17,077 nucleotides of DNA from Bacillota bacterium. GTDB lineage: Bacteria; Bacillota; Clostridia; Lachnospirales; Lachnospiraceae. The stretch's first letter is position 1, and every line of letters begins with the position of its first letter. Below the pieces are notes generated by a model, which did no database searches, was not told where the DNA came from, and saw only the letters and a program-made list of their open reading frames with translations. Location of the stretch: contig JAEZLY010000301.1 in the NCBI GenBank assembly GCA_023414985.1, forward strand, positions 1 to 17,077, given 5' to 3'. The position numbers and the translations under genes are program-made. Shown here in pieces: positions 5,502 to 12,189 of this stretch.

Positions 5502-6560
5502 ATGAAAATAACGCAGAAATCATTTGGAAAAACGGCTAAGGGAGAGGAAGCAACCTTATACACTCTGTCCAACAGCAATGGTATGAAGGTTTCTTTTACT
5601 GATTATGGTGCTAATATTGTCAGCATCATCGTTCCAGATTCAAAGGGTAATATGGCAGATGTGAATTTAGGCTTTGAGAATCTTGCCGGATATGAGGAGA
5701 ACCCTCCGGGTTTCGGCTCCTTCATCGGCAGACATGCAAATCGTATTGGTGATGCAAAGTTCGAACTGAACGGAAAAGTATACGAACTCGATAAAAACGA
5801 CGGGAAGAATAATCTTCACGGCGGTTATACCGGTTATAATAAATTAATGTATGAGGCTGAAGTTTATGAGGATGACGATATTGCAAGCGTAGAATTTTCC
5901 AGACTCAGCCCTCATATGGAACAGGGATTTCCGGGCAATCTGGATATTACGGTTACTTACAGCCTGACCGAGAACAATGAACTTGTCATTGAGTATCTTG
6001 CAGTATCTGACCGAGATACCATTGTCAATCTGACGAACCATTCCTACTTTAATCTGGCAGGACACAATGCAGGATCCGTGCTGGATCATAAAGTATGGAT
6101 TAAGGCAAATCAATTTACCCCTACCACACCGGATCTGATACCGACCGGTGAGCTGTGGGATGTAACAGGTACTCCGATGGATTTCAGAACCCTTAAGAGA
6201 ATCGGACAAGATATCGAGGCGGATTATGAGCCTATCAAGCTTGGCGGCGGCTATGATCATAACTTTGTATTAGATTGCAGCGGCACCCAGGTAGAGAAGG
6301 TAGCAGAACTGATTGAAGAGAACAGCGGAAGAAAGATGGAGGTCTTTACAGATCTTCCGGGTATCCAGATGTATACCGCCAATATGCTGAACCCTGTAAA
6401 TAACGGCAAGGGCGGAGCAACCTACGGAAAGAGACAGGGAGTCTGCTTTGAGACCCAATTCTTCCCGAACTCCATTAACATTAAGAACTTCCCTTCCTGT
6501 ATGTTGAAAGCAGGTAAGGAATTTGACTCAGTAACCATTTATAAATTTACTACAATATAA
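5502..6560 (+). CDS. galM: Aldose 1-epimerase (galactose mutarotase)
   Basis: This 352-residue protein interconverts alpha and beta anomers of aldoses such as galactose and glucose in the cytoplasm. Motifs in order: GSFIGRHANRIGDAKFELNG (72-91), NLHGG with His107, NLTNHSYFNLAGH (176-188) with the catalytic-acid His180, YDHNFVL (251-257) with Asp252, and FETQFFPNSINI (316-327) with the catalytic-base Glu317. All active-site residues known for the Lactococcus enzyme have counterparts. Length is standard. TAAGGAGCAG precedes the ATG. The gene stands alone with its own promoter; no gal operon members are adjacent, so it may serve general sugar metabolism. Confidence 0.95.
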   Translation: MKITQKSFGKTAKGEEATLYTLSNSNGMKVSFTDYGANIVSIIVPDSKGNMADVNLGFENLAGYEENPPGFGSFIGRHANRIGDAKFELNGKVYELDKNDGKNNLHGGYTGYNKLMYEAEVYEDDDIASVEFSRLSPHMEQGFPGNLDITVTYSLTENNELVIEYLAVSDRDTIVNLTNHSYFNLAGHNAGSVLDHKVWIKANQFTPTTPDLIPTGELWDVTGTPMDFRTLKRIGQDIEADYEPIKLGGGYDHNFVLDCSGTQVEKVAELIEENSGRKMEVFTDLPGIQMYTANMLNPVNNGKGGATYGKRQGVCFETQFFPNSINIKNFPSCMLKAGKEFDSVTIYKFTTI

Positions 6561-6690
6561 ATAAAAATAAAGTGTTAAAAGCACCGCAGGTGCTTCCCCG
6601 ATCGTATCTGTTGCTATGCAAGCTTGCTTGTAATAGCAACAGATACGATCAGGGAAGTAAGCGTAGCAGCTTTTGACACTTTATTTTTAT
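6561..6690. repeat. Long imperfect palindrome after galM (130 bp)
   Basis: The outer arms 6561-6582 and 6669-6690 match as inverted repeats at 21 of 22 positions. An inner 18-bp perfect stem (6600-6617 with 6633-6650, core CGTATCTGTTGCTA) closes on a 15-base loop holding the palindrome GCAAGCTTGC. Between the two stems the arms pair only in part (CTTCCC near 6593 with GGGAAG near 6652). It begins one base after the galM stop. It may end galM transcription, but its size and its nearby partial copy suggest a palindromic repeat family of the REP or MITE kind. Confidence 0.88.
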
Positions 6691-6774
6691 AGTAATAGAA
6701 GCTCGCTTGCAATAGCTATAGTTGCGATAGGAAAGAGAGCGAAGCGCCTTTTGACACTTTATTTTTATAGTAAT
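6691..6774. repeat. Degenerate half copy of the preceding palindrome
   Basis: This stretch repeats, in the same direction, the right half of the element at 6561-6690, beginning near its loop. The last 26 bases (6749-6774) are identical to 6671-6696, including TTTTGACACTTTATTTTTAT and the AGTAAT after it. The inner part is diverged but alignable (GAAGCTCGCTTGCAATAGC against CAAGCTTGCTTGTAATAGC). It looks like a partial tandem duplication that has since decayed. Confidence 0.8.
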
Positions 6775-6783
6775 CATATTATA

Positions 6784-6828
6784 AATAAAAATGGCTGTCC
6801 TTCAGGACAGCCATTTTTATTATTATTT
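6784..6828. terminator. Bidirectional terminator between galM and upp
   Basis: The arms 6784-6801 and 6804-6821 are perfectly complementary over 18 bp (core ATGGCTGTCCT), with a TC loop. AT-rich flanks supply T-runs in both directions. It lies five bases before the upp stop region on the minus strand and after the galM repeats on the plus strand, so it can end both convergent transcripts. Confidence 0.88.
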
Positions 6829-6833
6829 ATTAT

Positions 6834-7463
6834 TTATTTTGTGCCGTAGATACGATCTCCGGCATCGCCGAGTCCGGGAAGAATGTAACCTTTATCATTC
6901 AATCTTTCGTCCAGGTTACCGATGTATACTTCCACATCGGGATGTGCCTTGGTAAGACGTTCTACACCTTCAGGAGCTGCGATAAGACACAGGAAGTGGA
7001 TCTTGGTAATTCCTCTTTTCTTCAGCATATCGATAGCGGCAACTGCGGAGCCTCCGGTAGCAAGCATGGGATCTACAACAAAGATTTCACGATCTGCTGC
7101 ATCGGAAGGAAGCTTGCAGAAATATTCTACCGGTTCCAGAGTGCTTTCGTTGCGGTATAATCCGATGTGACCAACTTTTGCATTCGGGATCAGATTTAAG
7201 ATACCGTCAGCCATATGAAGACCTGCTCTCAGAATGGGAACGATACAAAGCTTCTTGCCTGCAATCTCCTTTGCTGTGGTTTTTACAAGCGGTGTCTCAA
7301 TCTCTATATCAGCAAGTGGGAGCTTTCTGGTTGCTTCATAGCAAATTAACATTGCAACTTCAGATACAAGATCTCTGAATTCCTTCGTTGATGTGGTTTT
7401 CCGTCTCATAATGCCTAATTTGTGCTGAATTAACGGATGATCCATGATGGTTACGCTTGACAT
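6834..7463 (-). CDS. upp: Uracil phosphoribosyltransferase
   Basis: This 209-residue protein converts uracil and PRPP to UMP in pyrimidine salvage, in the cytoplasm. The start MSSVTIMDHPLIQHKLGIMR is typical. The PRPP-binding motif VVDPMLATGGSAV is at residues 129-141, and the uracil-binding C-terminal stretch YIGNLDERLNDKGYILPGLG is at 180-199, followed by DAGDRIYGTK. Length and all motifs are standard. The ATG follows CTCAGGAGGTAATCAA. It is monocistronic, with its own promoter at 7505-7533 and a shared terminator. Confidence 0.97.
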   Translation of the reverse strand: MSSVTIMDHPLIQHKLGIMRRKTTSTKEFRDLVSEVAMLICYEATRKLPLADIEIETPLVKTTAKEIAGKKLCIVPILRAGLHMADGILNLIPNAKVGHIGLYRNESTLEPVEYFCKLPSDAADREIFVVDPMLATGGSAVAAIDMLKKRGITKIHFLCLIAAPEGVERLTKAHPDVEVYIGNLDERLNDKGYILPGLGDAGDRIYGTK

Positions 7464-7504
7464 TTGATTACCTCCTGAGTGTGTATTCTAAATTCCTAAC
7501 GAAC

Positions 7505-7533
7505 ATTATAACAAATTATTATTCTATATAAAA
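7505..7533 (-). promoter_or_regulatory. Promoter of upp
   Basis: Minus strand: a perfect TATAAT -10 (7510-7505), 17 bases after a weak TTTTAT -35 (7533-7528). The leader to the ATG is about 35 bases, with no visible PyrR-type attenuator. Confidence 0.5.
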
Positions 7534-7612
7534 GGATTAATTTAATTATTTTTCTTGAATTATCGTACAATTAGGACTTTCGTGAGTCTGCAAACCAAAA
7601 TGATGTTGATTT

Positions 7613-7642
7613 TTGTAAATATCTATGCAACAATATTTTAAT
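7613..7642 (+). promoter_or_regulatory. Possible promoter of the REC-HPt gene
   Basis: TTGTAA (7613-7618), 18 bases, then TTTAAT (7637-7642). It matches consensus at 4 of 6 and 5 of 6. It is the best candidate in an AT-rich gap, but such matches arise easily there. Confidence 0.35.
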
Positions 7643-7676
7643 GGAATAAAGGATTTTCATACTGAACGGAGACATT

Positions 7677-8768
7677 ATGGAGAACGTTAAGCCGCAACCA
7701 TTGAAAGCATTGATTATCGATGATAATGAAGTTAATACGATTGTACTTGCAAATATGCTGAAGCTGCATCGGGTCGAAGCCGATCATGCAATAAGTGGTA
7801 TGGACGCTCTGGAGATTTGCAGGAAGACCAATTATGATCTGATCTTTGTAGACCATATCATGCCTATCATGGACGGAGTACAGACAACCATAGCAATCCG
7901 GGGATTAAAAAATTACCGTAACAGTATTATTCTTGCTTTAACTTCCAGCATTACCGATGAAGTAAAATGCCAGTATCAATATGCCGGGGCAAATGAAGTA
8001 TATATAAAACCGCTGGATTTGGCGGAACTCGGCAGAATTATTAAGCTATGGTTCCCTCAGCTGTCAGGTGGGGATACCTTAATAAGCCCATACCAACCGG
8101 ACAATCAGGAGGAAGACGATCTGGTTGGCTCCATCCTAAGTGTGATCGAGGAAATTCATTATGAAACCGGTTTAAAATATGCATTGGGTAATCCAAAGCA
8201 TTACATGGAAATTCTAAGAGTTTCCCTAAAGGATATACAGACCTGTTTGAACCTGATGAACGAAGGCAACAGGAAGAGGAAGCCTGAGGAGATCAGAATT
8301 GGGGTACATAATATTAAGAACGTTTTTGCTAATATCGGGGCTTCTGCATTATCCGAGCTTTCAAAGGTGCTGGAACAGATAATTCTACAGCAGGATATAT
8401 CGACTTTTGAAGAGCAATTTGCCTATTTTGTCAATCGAGTTAATGCCTTTTACAAAAAAATAGAGGAAGGTTTAACTGTATACAGATCAAAGGCGAAGAA
8501 GTTGGAAAGAGTAGATGGGAATACGATTATTCCAATGACAAAAGAGGAATATGAACAAAGGATCAGTAACACCATATACTATATCAGAAGATTTGATTAT
8601 ATGGCTATACTGAAGGAATTAGAAGACTTAATCCGCCAGGAACATCCGAACTATCAGTATGAGCTGGAGCAGGCTATGACAGAAATTAGAGATTATCAAT
8701 ATGAAAGTATCTTGAGCAGGATGCTTGATTTGAAAGATAAGATAGACAAAGCAGATTTTGCTGAATGA
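7677..8768 (+). CDS. Orphan response regulator with REC and HPt-like domains
   Basis: This is a 363-residue cytoplasmic signalling protein with no DNA-binding domain. An N-terminal receiver domain (about 9-125) has all key residues: acidic pair Asp15/Asp16, phospho-acceptor Asp59 in FVDHIMPIMDG, Thr89 and Lys111 in YIKP. Residues about 165-270 look like a histidine phosphotransfer domain: VHNIKNVFANIGASALSELS (210-229) places His211 at the phospho-histidine position, with the usual NIGA following. The remaining C-terminal part (about 280-363) is charged and helical, ending in a segment (YQYESILSRMLDLKDKI) like those that close hybrid histidine kinases in related bacteria. There is no kinase next to it. 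It resembles the tail of a hybrid kinase that has become a free-standing gene. The start is supported by CGGAGACATT before the ATG. Confidence 0.85.
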   Translation: MENVKPQPLKALIIDDNEVNTIVLANMLKLHRVEADHAISGMDALEICRKTNYDLIFVDHIMPIMDGVQTTIAIRGLKNYRNSIILALTSSITDEVKCQYQYAGANEVYIKPLDLAELGRIIKLWFPQLSGGDTLISPYQPDNQEEDDLVGSILSVIEEIHYETGLKYALGNPKHYMEILRVSLKDIQTCLNLMNEGNRKRKPEEIRIGVHNIKNVFANIGASALSELSKVLEQIILQQDISTFEEQFAYFVNRVNAFYKKIEEGLTVYRSKAKKLERVDGNTIIPMTKEEYEQRISNTIYYIRRFDYMAILKELEDLIRQEHPNYQYELEQAMTEIRDYQYESILSRMLDLKDKIDKADFAE

Positions 8769-8770
8769 TT

Positions 8771-8806
8771 GAAAAATAAATAAAAAAAGAAAAGCTGAAG
8801 CTTTTC
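8771..8806 (-). terminator. Hairpin with its T-run on the minus strand
   Basis: GAAAAGC (8789-8795) and GCTTTTC (8800-8806) form a 7-bp stem with a TGAA loop. On the plus strand no T-run follows, but on the minus strand the stem is followed by seven T and further T-rich sequence (complement of 8788-8771). It therefore looks like a terminator for leftward transcription, although no leftward gene is visible upstream of it. For plus transcripts from the REC-HPt gene it would be a weak terminator at best. Confidence 0.5.
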
Positions 8807-8850
8807 CATGATATGCTGCGTTATAATAATTAAGCTGATAAAAAGAGGAG

Positions 8851-8892
8851 AAGCCCGGTAGAGGGGGGAGGGTAGCTGCCGGGCTTATTTTA
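8851..8892 (+). terminator. GC-rich hairpin with a G-rich loop, probable terminator
   Basis: AAGCCCGG (8851-8858) pairs with CCGGGCTT (8879-8886), and the stem extends to about 11 bp through a U-G pair and two more pairs. The loop is purine-rich and includes six G in a row (about 8863-8870). A modest T-rich tail (ATTTTAT) follows. It is the likely end of the REC-HPt transcript, about 85 bases after the stop. On the minus strand a CTCTTTTT tail follows the same stem, so it may work both ways. Confidence 0.6.
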
Positions 8893-9288
8893 TGAAAAAA
8901 ATTATCTTGTAAGCAATATTAAATTGGTGGTTCGGTTAAGCTAATCTCTTAACTTACTTCTGATTATAAAAGACATATATGTTTTTTGTATGGATATATT
9001 ATGAACATTCTGTTAATATTTCTTTGAAATTTGAAAAAAATCGTTTTATCGAAAAATAAATCGAATTTGCAGCCGATTTATAGTATAGATACATTTAGGA
9101 AAAGGTGTCAGCATTTGCAGAGTTTTATTTTGTGTCCTTAGCGAATAATAGTAATATAAGAATTTGATACTTATAATACGGGAGTTCACATAAGAAAATG
9201 TAATAAATTGGACTGGACATTTAAAGTTGGATATGTTATAAAAATCAAAAGGAAAAGCCCTGATTGTAGATTGAGAGTAGGTGATATC

Positions 9289-9747
9289 ATGTCAAATGTA
9301 TTTAAAAGATTAATCAGCAAAGAGCTAGGTGAGGCGAATTATCACCGCTATTTTTCCTTTGTCAAAAAGAATCTTGAGAGTAAGGCCAGCGACAGTCAGA
9401 CAATCTATAACGATATGTATGAAAAATTAAAATACAGGGATCTGAAATCCATTACAAAAATGCATAGCCGATTGAATGATACCATGGTACTGGCTTTTCG
9501 GATCAGTAAGAATTTCTTCTTTGCGTTTATCTTCTATTTAACGGCATCCGTATTTGTGATTGCAAAGGTACCGCAGCCGGAGGTAGTCCTTATCTCTCTT
9601 GTATTTATGAGCGTTTGTTTTATCTATAAGGCCTATGAGTTTATCGCAAATAAATTCTGTTATATCGATGCACAAATCATACTGGTTTATAAAGCAGTAT
9701 TGGATCGAATTATTTTGAATGAACGAAAGACGACCCAGGAAAAATAG
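9289..9747 (+). CDS. Small membrane protein of unknown function
   Basis: I do not recognise this protein. From the ATG at 9289 it has 152 residues; AGGTG five bases upstream supports this start, while a longer frame from a TTG at 9208 has no clear ribosome binding site. The N-terminal part (about 1-70) is soluble and charged (KRLISKELGEANYHRYFSFVKKNL). It is followed by two membrane segments (about 75-93, FFFAFIFYLTASVFVIAKV, and 98-114, EVVLISLVFMSVCFIYK) joined by a short polar turn, then a charged C-terminal tail. That is a helical hairpin with both ends probably cytoplasmic. It has no lipobox and no recognised catalytic motif. It is followed after 162 bases by uxuA, which has its own promoter signals, so a shared function is not implied. 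Confidence 0.65.
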   Translation: MSNVFKRLISKELGEANYHRYFSFVKKNLESKASDSQTIYNDMYEKLKYRDLKSITKMHSRLNDTMVLAFRISKNFFFAFIFYLTASVFVIAKVPQPEVVLISLVFMSVCFIYKAYEFIANKFCYIDAQIILVYKAVLDRIILNERKTTQEK

Positions 9748-9788
9748 AAAAAATCATTAATTTTTACAAAAATCAAATAATTCTTCCA

Positions 9789-9817
9789 TGGTAATATACA
9801 AGAGTATTTTATATAAT
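9789..9817 (+). promoter_or_regulatory. Probable promoter of uxuA
   Basis: A perfect TATAAT -10 at 9812-9817, with a weak TGGTAA at 9789-9794 at 17-base spacing. The start of transcription would fall near 9824, inside a cre-like site. The leader of about 85 bases ends in AAAGGAGGAA before the uxuA ATG. Confidence 0.5.
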
Positions 9818-9819
9818 AT

Positions 9820-9833
9820 TGTAAGCGGTCATA
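9820..9833 (+). promoter_or_regulatory. cre-like site (CcpA operator) at uxuA
   Basis: TGTAAGCGGTCATA matches the catabolite-responsive element consensus TGWAANCGNTNWCA at 10 of its 11 defined positions; only the C at position 13 differs. It overlaps the predicted +1 of the uxuA promoter, the usual place for CcpA repression. This fits a uronate-catabolic gene. Confidence 0.6.
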
Positions 9834-9909
9834 ATCTGCCTATATTTTGCTGCAACATTATCTAGGTATCGGTATGGCGGCCGAAATATAAAAGGAGGAA
9901 CTCCGTTCG

Positions 9910-10983
9910 ATGAAGATGACTTTACGTTGGTTTGGCCCCGGACAGGATAGCGTAACTCTCGATGAGATACGCCAGATACCGGGGGTCAAAGGAGTAATAA
10001 CCGCATTGCATGAAATACCTGTTGGAGAAGCTTGGAGTTATGAGCAGGTCAAGGAAAGAAAAGACCTCATCAATACAGCCGGACTTGAGCTTCTTGGGAT
10101 TGAAAGCATCAATGTTCATGAAGATATCAAGCTGGGTGTACCATCCAGGGAACAGTATATTGAAAATTATATAAAATCATTGGAAGCTGTAGGCAAAGCA
10201 GATATTCATCTGGTTTGCTACAACTTCATGCCCATTTTTGATTGGATGAGGACAGATCTGGCATACATACTTGAAGACGGCTCCAATTCGATGGCTTATG
10301 ATGACAGTGAGATCATAGGTATGACGCCGGACAAGATGTTTGCCCGGATTGAAGAGAACAGTAATGGCTATGTCATGCCGGGCTGGGAGCTGAACCGTAA
10401 GGCTGAAATAACAGATTTGTTCCATAAATATGAAGGGATGACAGCAGAACGACTCAGAGAGAATTATAAGTATTTCCTTGATGCTATCATGCCGACTTGT
10501 GAAAAATATCAAATCAAGATGGCAGTTCATCCGGACGATCCTGCCTGGAATGTGTTCGGACTTCCAAGGATTGTAACCTGTGAAGAGGATATGCTTGAAA
10601 TTGCAGCTATGAATTCAAGTACATATAATGGTTTTACGATTTGTACCGGGTCTCTCGGCAGCAGTATTACCAATCATATACCGACAATCATCCGGAATCC
10701 CAGGATTGCGGAAAGAATTCATTTTGCACATGTAAGAAATTTAAAGTTTACCGGAGACAGAGTGTTCCATGAGAGCGCCCATCCGACCGAATGCGGATCC
10801 CTGGATATGTATGAAATCATGAAGGCATTGATCGAGGGAGGCTTCGATGGAGTGATCCGACCGGATCATGGAAGAAACATCTGGGGAGAAATATCACGTC
10901 CCGGATACGGTTTATATGATCGTGCACTGGGTGCTGTATATTTACAGGGCTTAGAAGAGGCTATTAAGAAATCAAAAGCTTAG
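9910..10983 (+). CDS. uxuA: Mannonate dehydratase
   Basis: This 357-residue cytoplasmic enzyme dehydrates D-mannonate to 2-keto-3-deoxygluconate in glucuronate catabolism. The opening LRWFGPGQDSVTLDEIRQIPG and TALHEIPVGEAWS are typical. YNFMPIFDWMRTDL (104-117) and HPDDPAWNVFGLPRI (207-221) follow. The metal ligands known for the Streptococcus enzyme (His, Cys, His, Asp) have clear counterparts: His207, Cys245 in ICTGSLG, His274 in AHVRN, and Asp319 in RPDHG. Length is standard. AAAGGAGGAA lies about 10 bases before the ATG. Other uronate genes (uxaC, uxuB, kdgK/kdgA) are not adjacent in the window; the closest carbohydrate genes are the AraC regulator and ABC transporter to the right, beyond a palindromic element. 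Confidence 0.96.
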   Translation: MKMTLRWFGPGQDSVTLDEIRQIPGVKGVITALHEIPVGEAWSYEQVKERKDLINTAGLELLGIESINVHEDIKLGVPSREQYIENYIKSLEAVGKADIHLVCYNFMPIFDWMRTDLAYILEDGSNSMAYDDSEIIGMTPDKMFARIEENSNGYVMPGWELNRKAEITDLFHKYEGMTAERLRENYKYFLDAIMPTCEKYQIKMAVHPDDPAWNVFGLPRIVTCEEDMLEIAAMNSSTYNGFTICTGSLGSSITNHIPTIIRNPRIAERIHFAHVRNLKFTGDRVFHESAHPTECGSLDMYEIMKALIEGGFDGVIRPDHGRNIWGEISRPGYGLYDRALGAVYLQGLEEAIKKSKA

Positions 10984-10995
10984 TAAGAAATGACG

Positions 10996-11207
10996 AGGCT
11001 GTTTCAAAATACCCTTTGACAGCTAAGACCAGGACTACAGGCATCCCATAATGCACTGTTTGACGGACAGCTTGCTGATTTTGTGAGACAAGAGCAAACA
11101 AACTTGTTTGATCATAGCTTACAAAATAGTAAGATGTCCGTCAACCTGTGTGTGAGGGATGCCTGTAGTTCTGGCCTTAAGCTGTTTTATGTATTTTGAA
11201 ACAGCCT
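10996..11207. mobile_element. MITE-like 212-bp palindromic element
   Basis: The 17-bp ends AGGCTGTTTCAAAATAC (10996-11012) and its exact complement (11191-11207) frame an imperfect palindrome that pairs almost throughout. Inner matching blocks include ACTACAGGCATCCC (about 11034-11047 with 11156-11169), TTGACGGACA with TGTCCGTCAA, and a central CAAAC/GTTTG. It has no open reading frame of its own. The terminal sequence resembles the ends of some IS elements of Firmicutes (GGCTGTTTCAAAA-type), so a non-autonomous insertion mobilised by an IS transposase is likely. No clear target duplication flanks it. It lies between convergent uxuA and the AraC gene, ending 11 bases from the latter's stop, and could act as a terminator for both. 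Confidence 0.75.
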
Positions 11208-11218
11208 TGTATTTATAT

Positions 11219-12022
11219 TTACATTTTTGTTTTTCTGGAGCGTATGGCTTTAGAAGGAGCAAAGCCCCGATTCTCCTTGAAGAGTCTGCTGAAATAAAAT
11301 ACATCCGAAAAACCGCAGGCCTCTGCTATTTCACTGACCTTAAATTCTCCGCTGCAAAGCATCTCTTCCGCATGGTTAATTCGTATCGAGGTTAAGAAGC
11401 TCCGAAAGGACATACCTGTTTCCTTCTTAAATAGATTCCCGAAGTACATATCGCTTAGGTTAACCAATTCAGCCATATTCTGGACAGTAAGAGGCTCATG
11501 ATAATGATTTGCGATATGATGAAGAACCTTCTTAATCCGGATATCCATGATACTGGTATCTCTTTTTAATACTATTAGCTGAAAGAAACGCTGCAGTAGC
11601 ATGAGATAGATCGCTCGAGCCCGCATAAGGTAACCGGGATCCCTTAGCTTCCAGACAGTATTTAGTTCCGTATACAATGAGGTCAGATCCTTATGCAGGC
11701 CGATACTACTTACGATAGGAAACGGTAGTGTAATATCCTTCCCGTTTAAATCTCTCATTTTACCATTGATGCTGTACAACTCAACCAGAGAATTCGGGTT
11801 GGTTACAGCCGAACGTCGGCTTCCGGAGGGAATACAAATCAGGTCACCGGCCGTAACAGTATATTTCTTTGTATTTATTATGTATTCTGCCTGACCGCTT
11901 ATCACATAGGATATATCGACAAAATCAATCACATCATCGGAAATATGCCATGTGGGAGTAGAAATTCTATGATTATAATAATCTACGCTTGCTACAAGAT
12001 TATCCATAATTTCATCGTTCAA
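11219..12022 (-). CDS. AraC-family transcriptional regulator with cupin sensor domain
   Basis: This 267-residue protein has an N-terminal cupin-type ligand-binding domain (about 20-90; HISDDVIDFVDISYVISGQAEYIIN and the TAGDLICIPSGSRR motif at 57-70) and a C-terminal double helix-turn-helix domain (about 160-262). The first helix-turn-helix lies near TVQNMAELVNLSDMYFGNLFKKE (179-201) and the second near KVSEIAEACGFSDVFYFSRLFKE (228-250), then GFAPSKAIR. The start is a TTG at 12022: it is seven bases after AGGGGG, whereas the next in-frame ATG (codon 6) is about 22 bases away from that site. It is divergent from the permease-lipoprotein operon across a 521-base gap, so it probably activates that operon in response to a sugar. 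It is convergent with uxuA. Confidence 0.92.
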   Translation of the reverse strand: MNDEIMDNLVASVDYYNHRISTPTWHISDDVIDFVDISYVISGQAEYIINTKKYTVTAGDLICIPSGSRRSAVTNPNSLVELYSINGKMRDLNGKDITLPFPIVSSIGLHKDLTSLYTELNTVWKLRDPGYLMRARAIYLMLLQRFFQLIVLKRDTSIMDIRIKKVLHHIANHYHEPLTVQNMAELVNLSDMYFGNLFKKETGMSFRSFLTSIRINHAEEMLCSGEFKVSEIAEACGFSDVFYFSRLFKENRGFAPSKAIRSRKTKM

Positions 12023-12102
12023 CGATAATCCCCCTCTGTGTTTTTATACTTATTTAACGATACGATTCAAGGGACAAAAAGGTCGTGTCTCTTACAGTAA
12101 CA

Positions 12103-12170
12103 GGATAAACTTACGCAGAAAAGTACCTGGATAGTCGACATTCCTGGGACTTTCCTGCGTAAGCTTATCC
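12103..12170. repeat. 68-bp hairpin in the araC leader region
   Basis: GGATAA, CTTACGCAG, AAAGT and CC in the left arm (from 12103) are matched in inverted order in the right arm (ending TTACGC... TTATCC at 12170), with single mismatches between the blocks. The centre is GTCGAC, itself a palindrome. It would lie in the 5' leader of the AraC transcript if that begins beyond 12190. It may be an attenuator, a regulator binding region or a small palindromic repeat; the sequence does not decide. Confidence 0.75.
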
Positions 12171-12189
12171 GGCTGCTTTCAACAGCCGG
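12169..12189. repeat. Second hairpin abutting the 68-bp hairpin
   Basis: CCGGCTG (12169-12175) pairs perfectly with CAGCCGG (12183-12189) over a CTTTCAA loop. It shares its first two bases with the end of the larger hairpin, so the two stems compete at that edge or stack. No T-run follows on either strand. Confidence 0.7.

Larger units (their letters stand above)
8769..9288. other. Gene-free stretch between the REC-HPt gene and the small membrane protein gene
   Basis: No coding region is supported here. The left part holds two hairpins (8789-8806 and 8851-8886, listed separately). From about 8890 the sequence is very AT-rich. It contains an inverted repeat TAAATCG (9057-9063) and CGATTTA (9074-9080), and a perfect TATAAT at 9172-9177 with no good -35. 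The latter is the best promoter candidate for the gene at 9289 and would give a leader of about 105 bases. Nothing else stands out. Confidence 0.6.

Noticed and set aside
6561..6774. CRISPR-like repeat array after galM
   Set aside because: There are only two units, one partial, and they are long palindromes without regular spacers.
9053..9079. Possible flagellar sigma-28 promoter (GCCGATTT at 9072-9079)
   Set aside because: The TAAA element lies 11 bases upstream instead of about 15, and no motility gene is near; the GCCGATTT is also one arm of a small inverted repeat.
9208..9288. TTG-initiated 27-residue extension of the small membrane protein
   Set aside because: No ribosome binding site precedes the TTG, while the ATG at 9289 has AGGTG at good spacing.
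11119..11304. Short open frames across the MITE-like element and the AraC 3' end
   Set aside because: They are by-products of palindromic sequence and of the antisense strand of the AraC gene.
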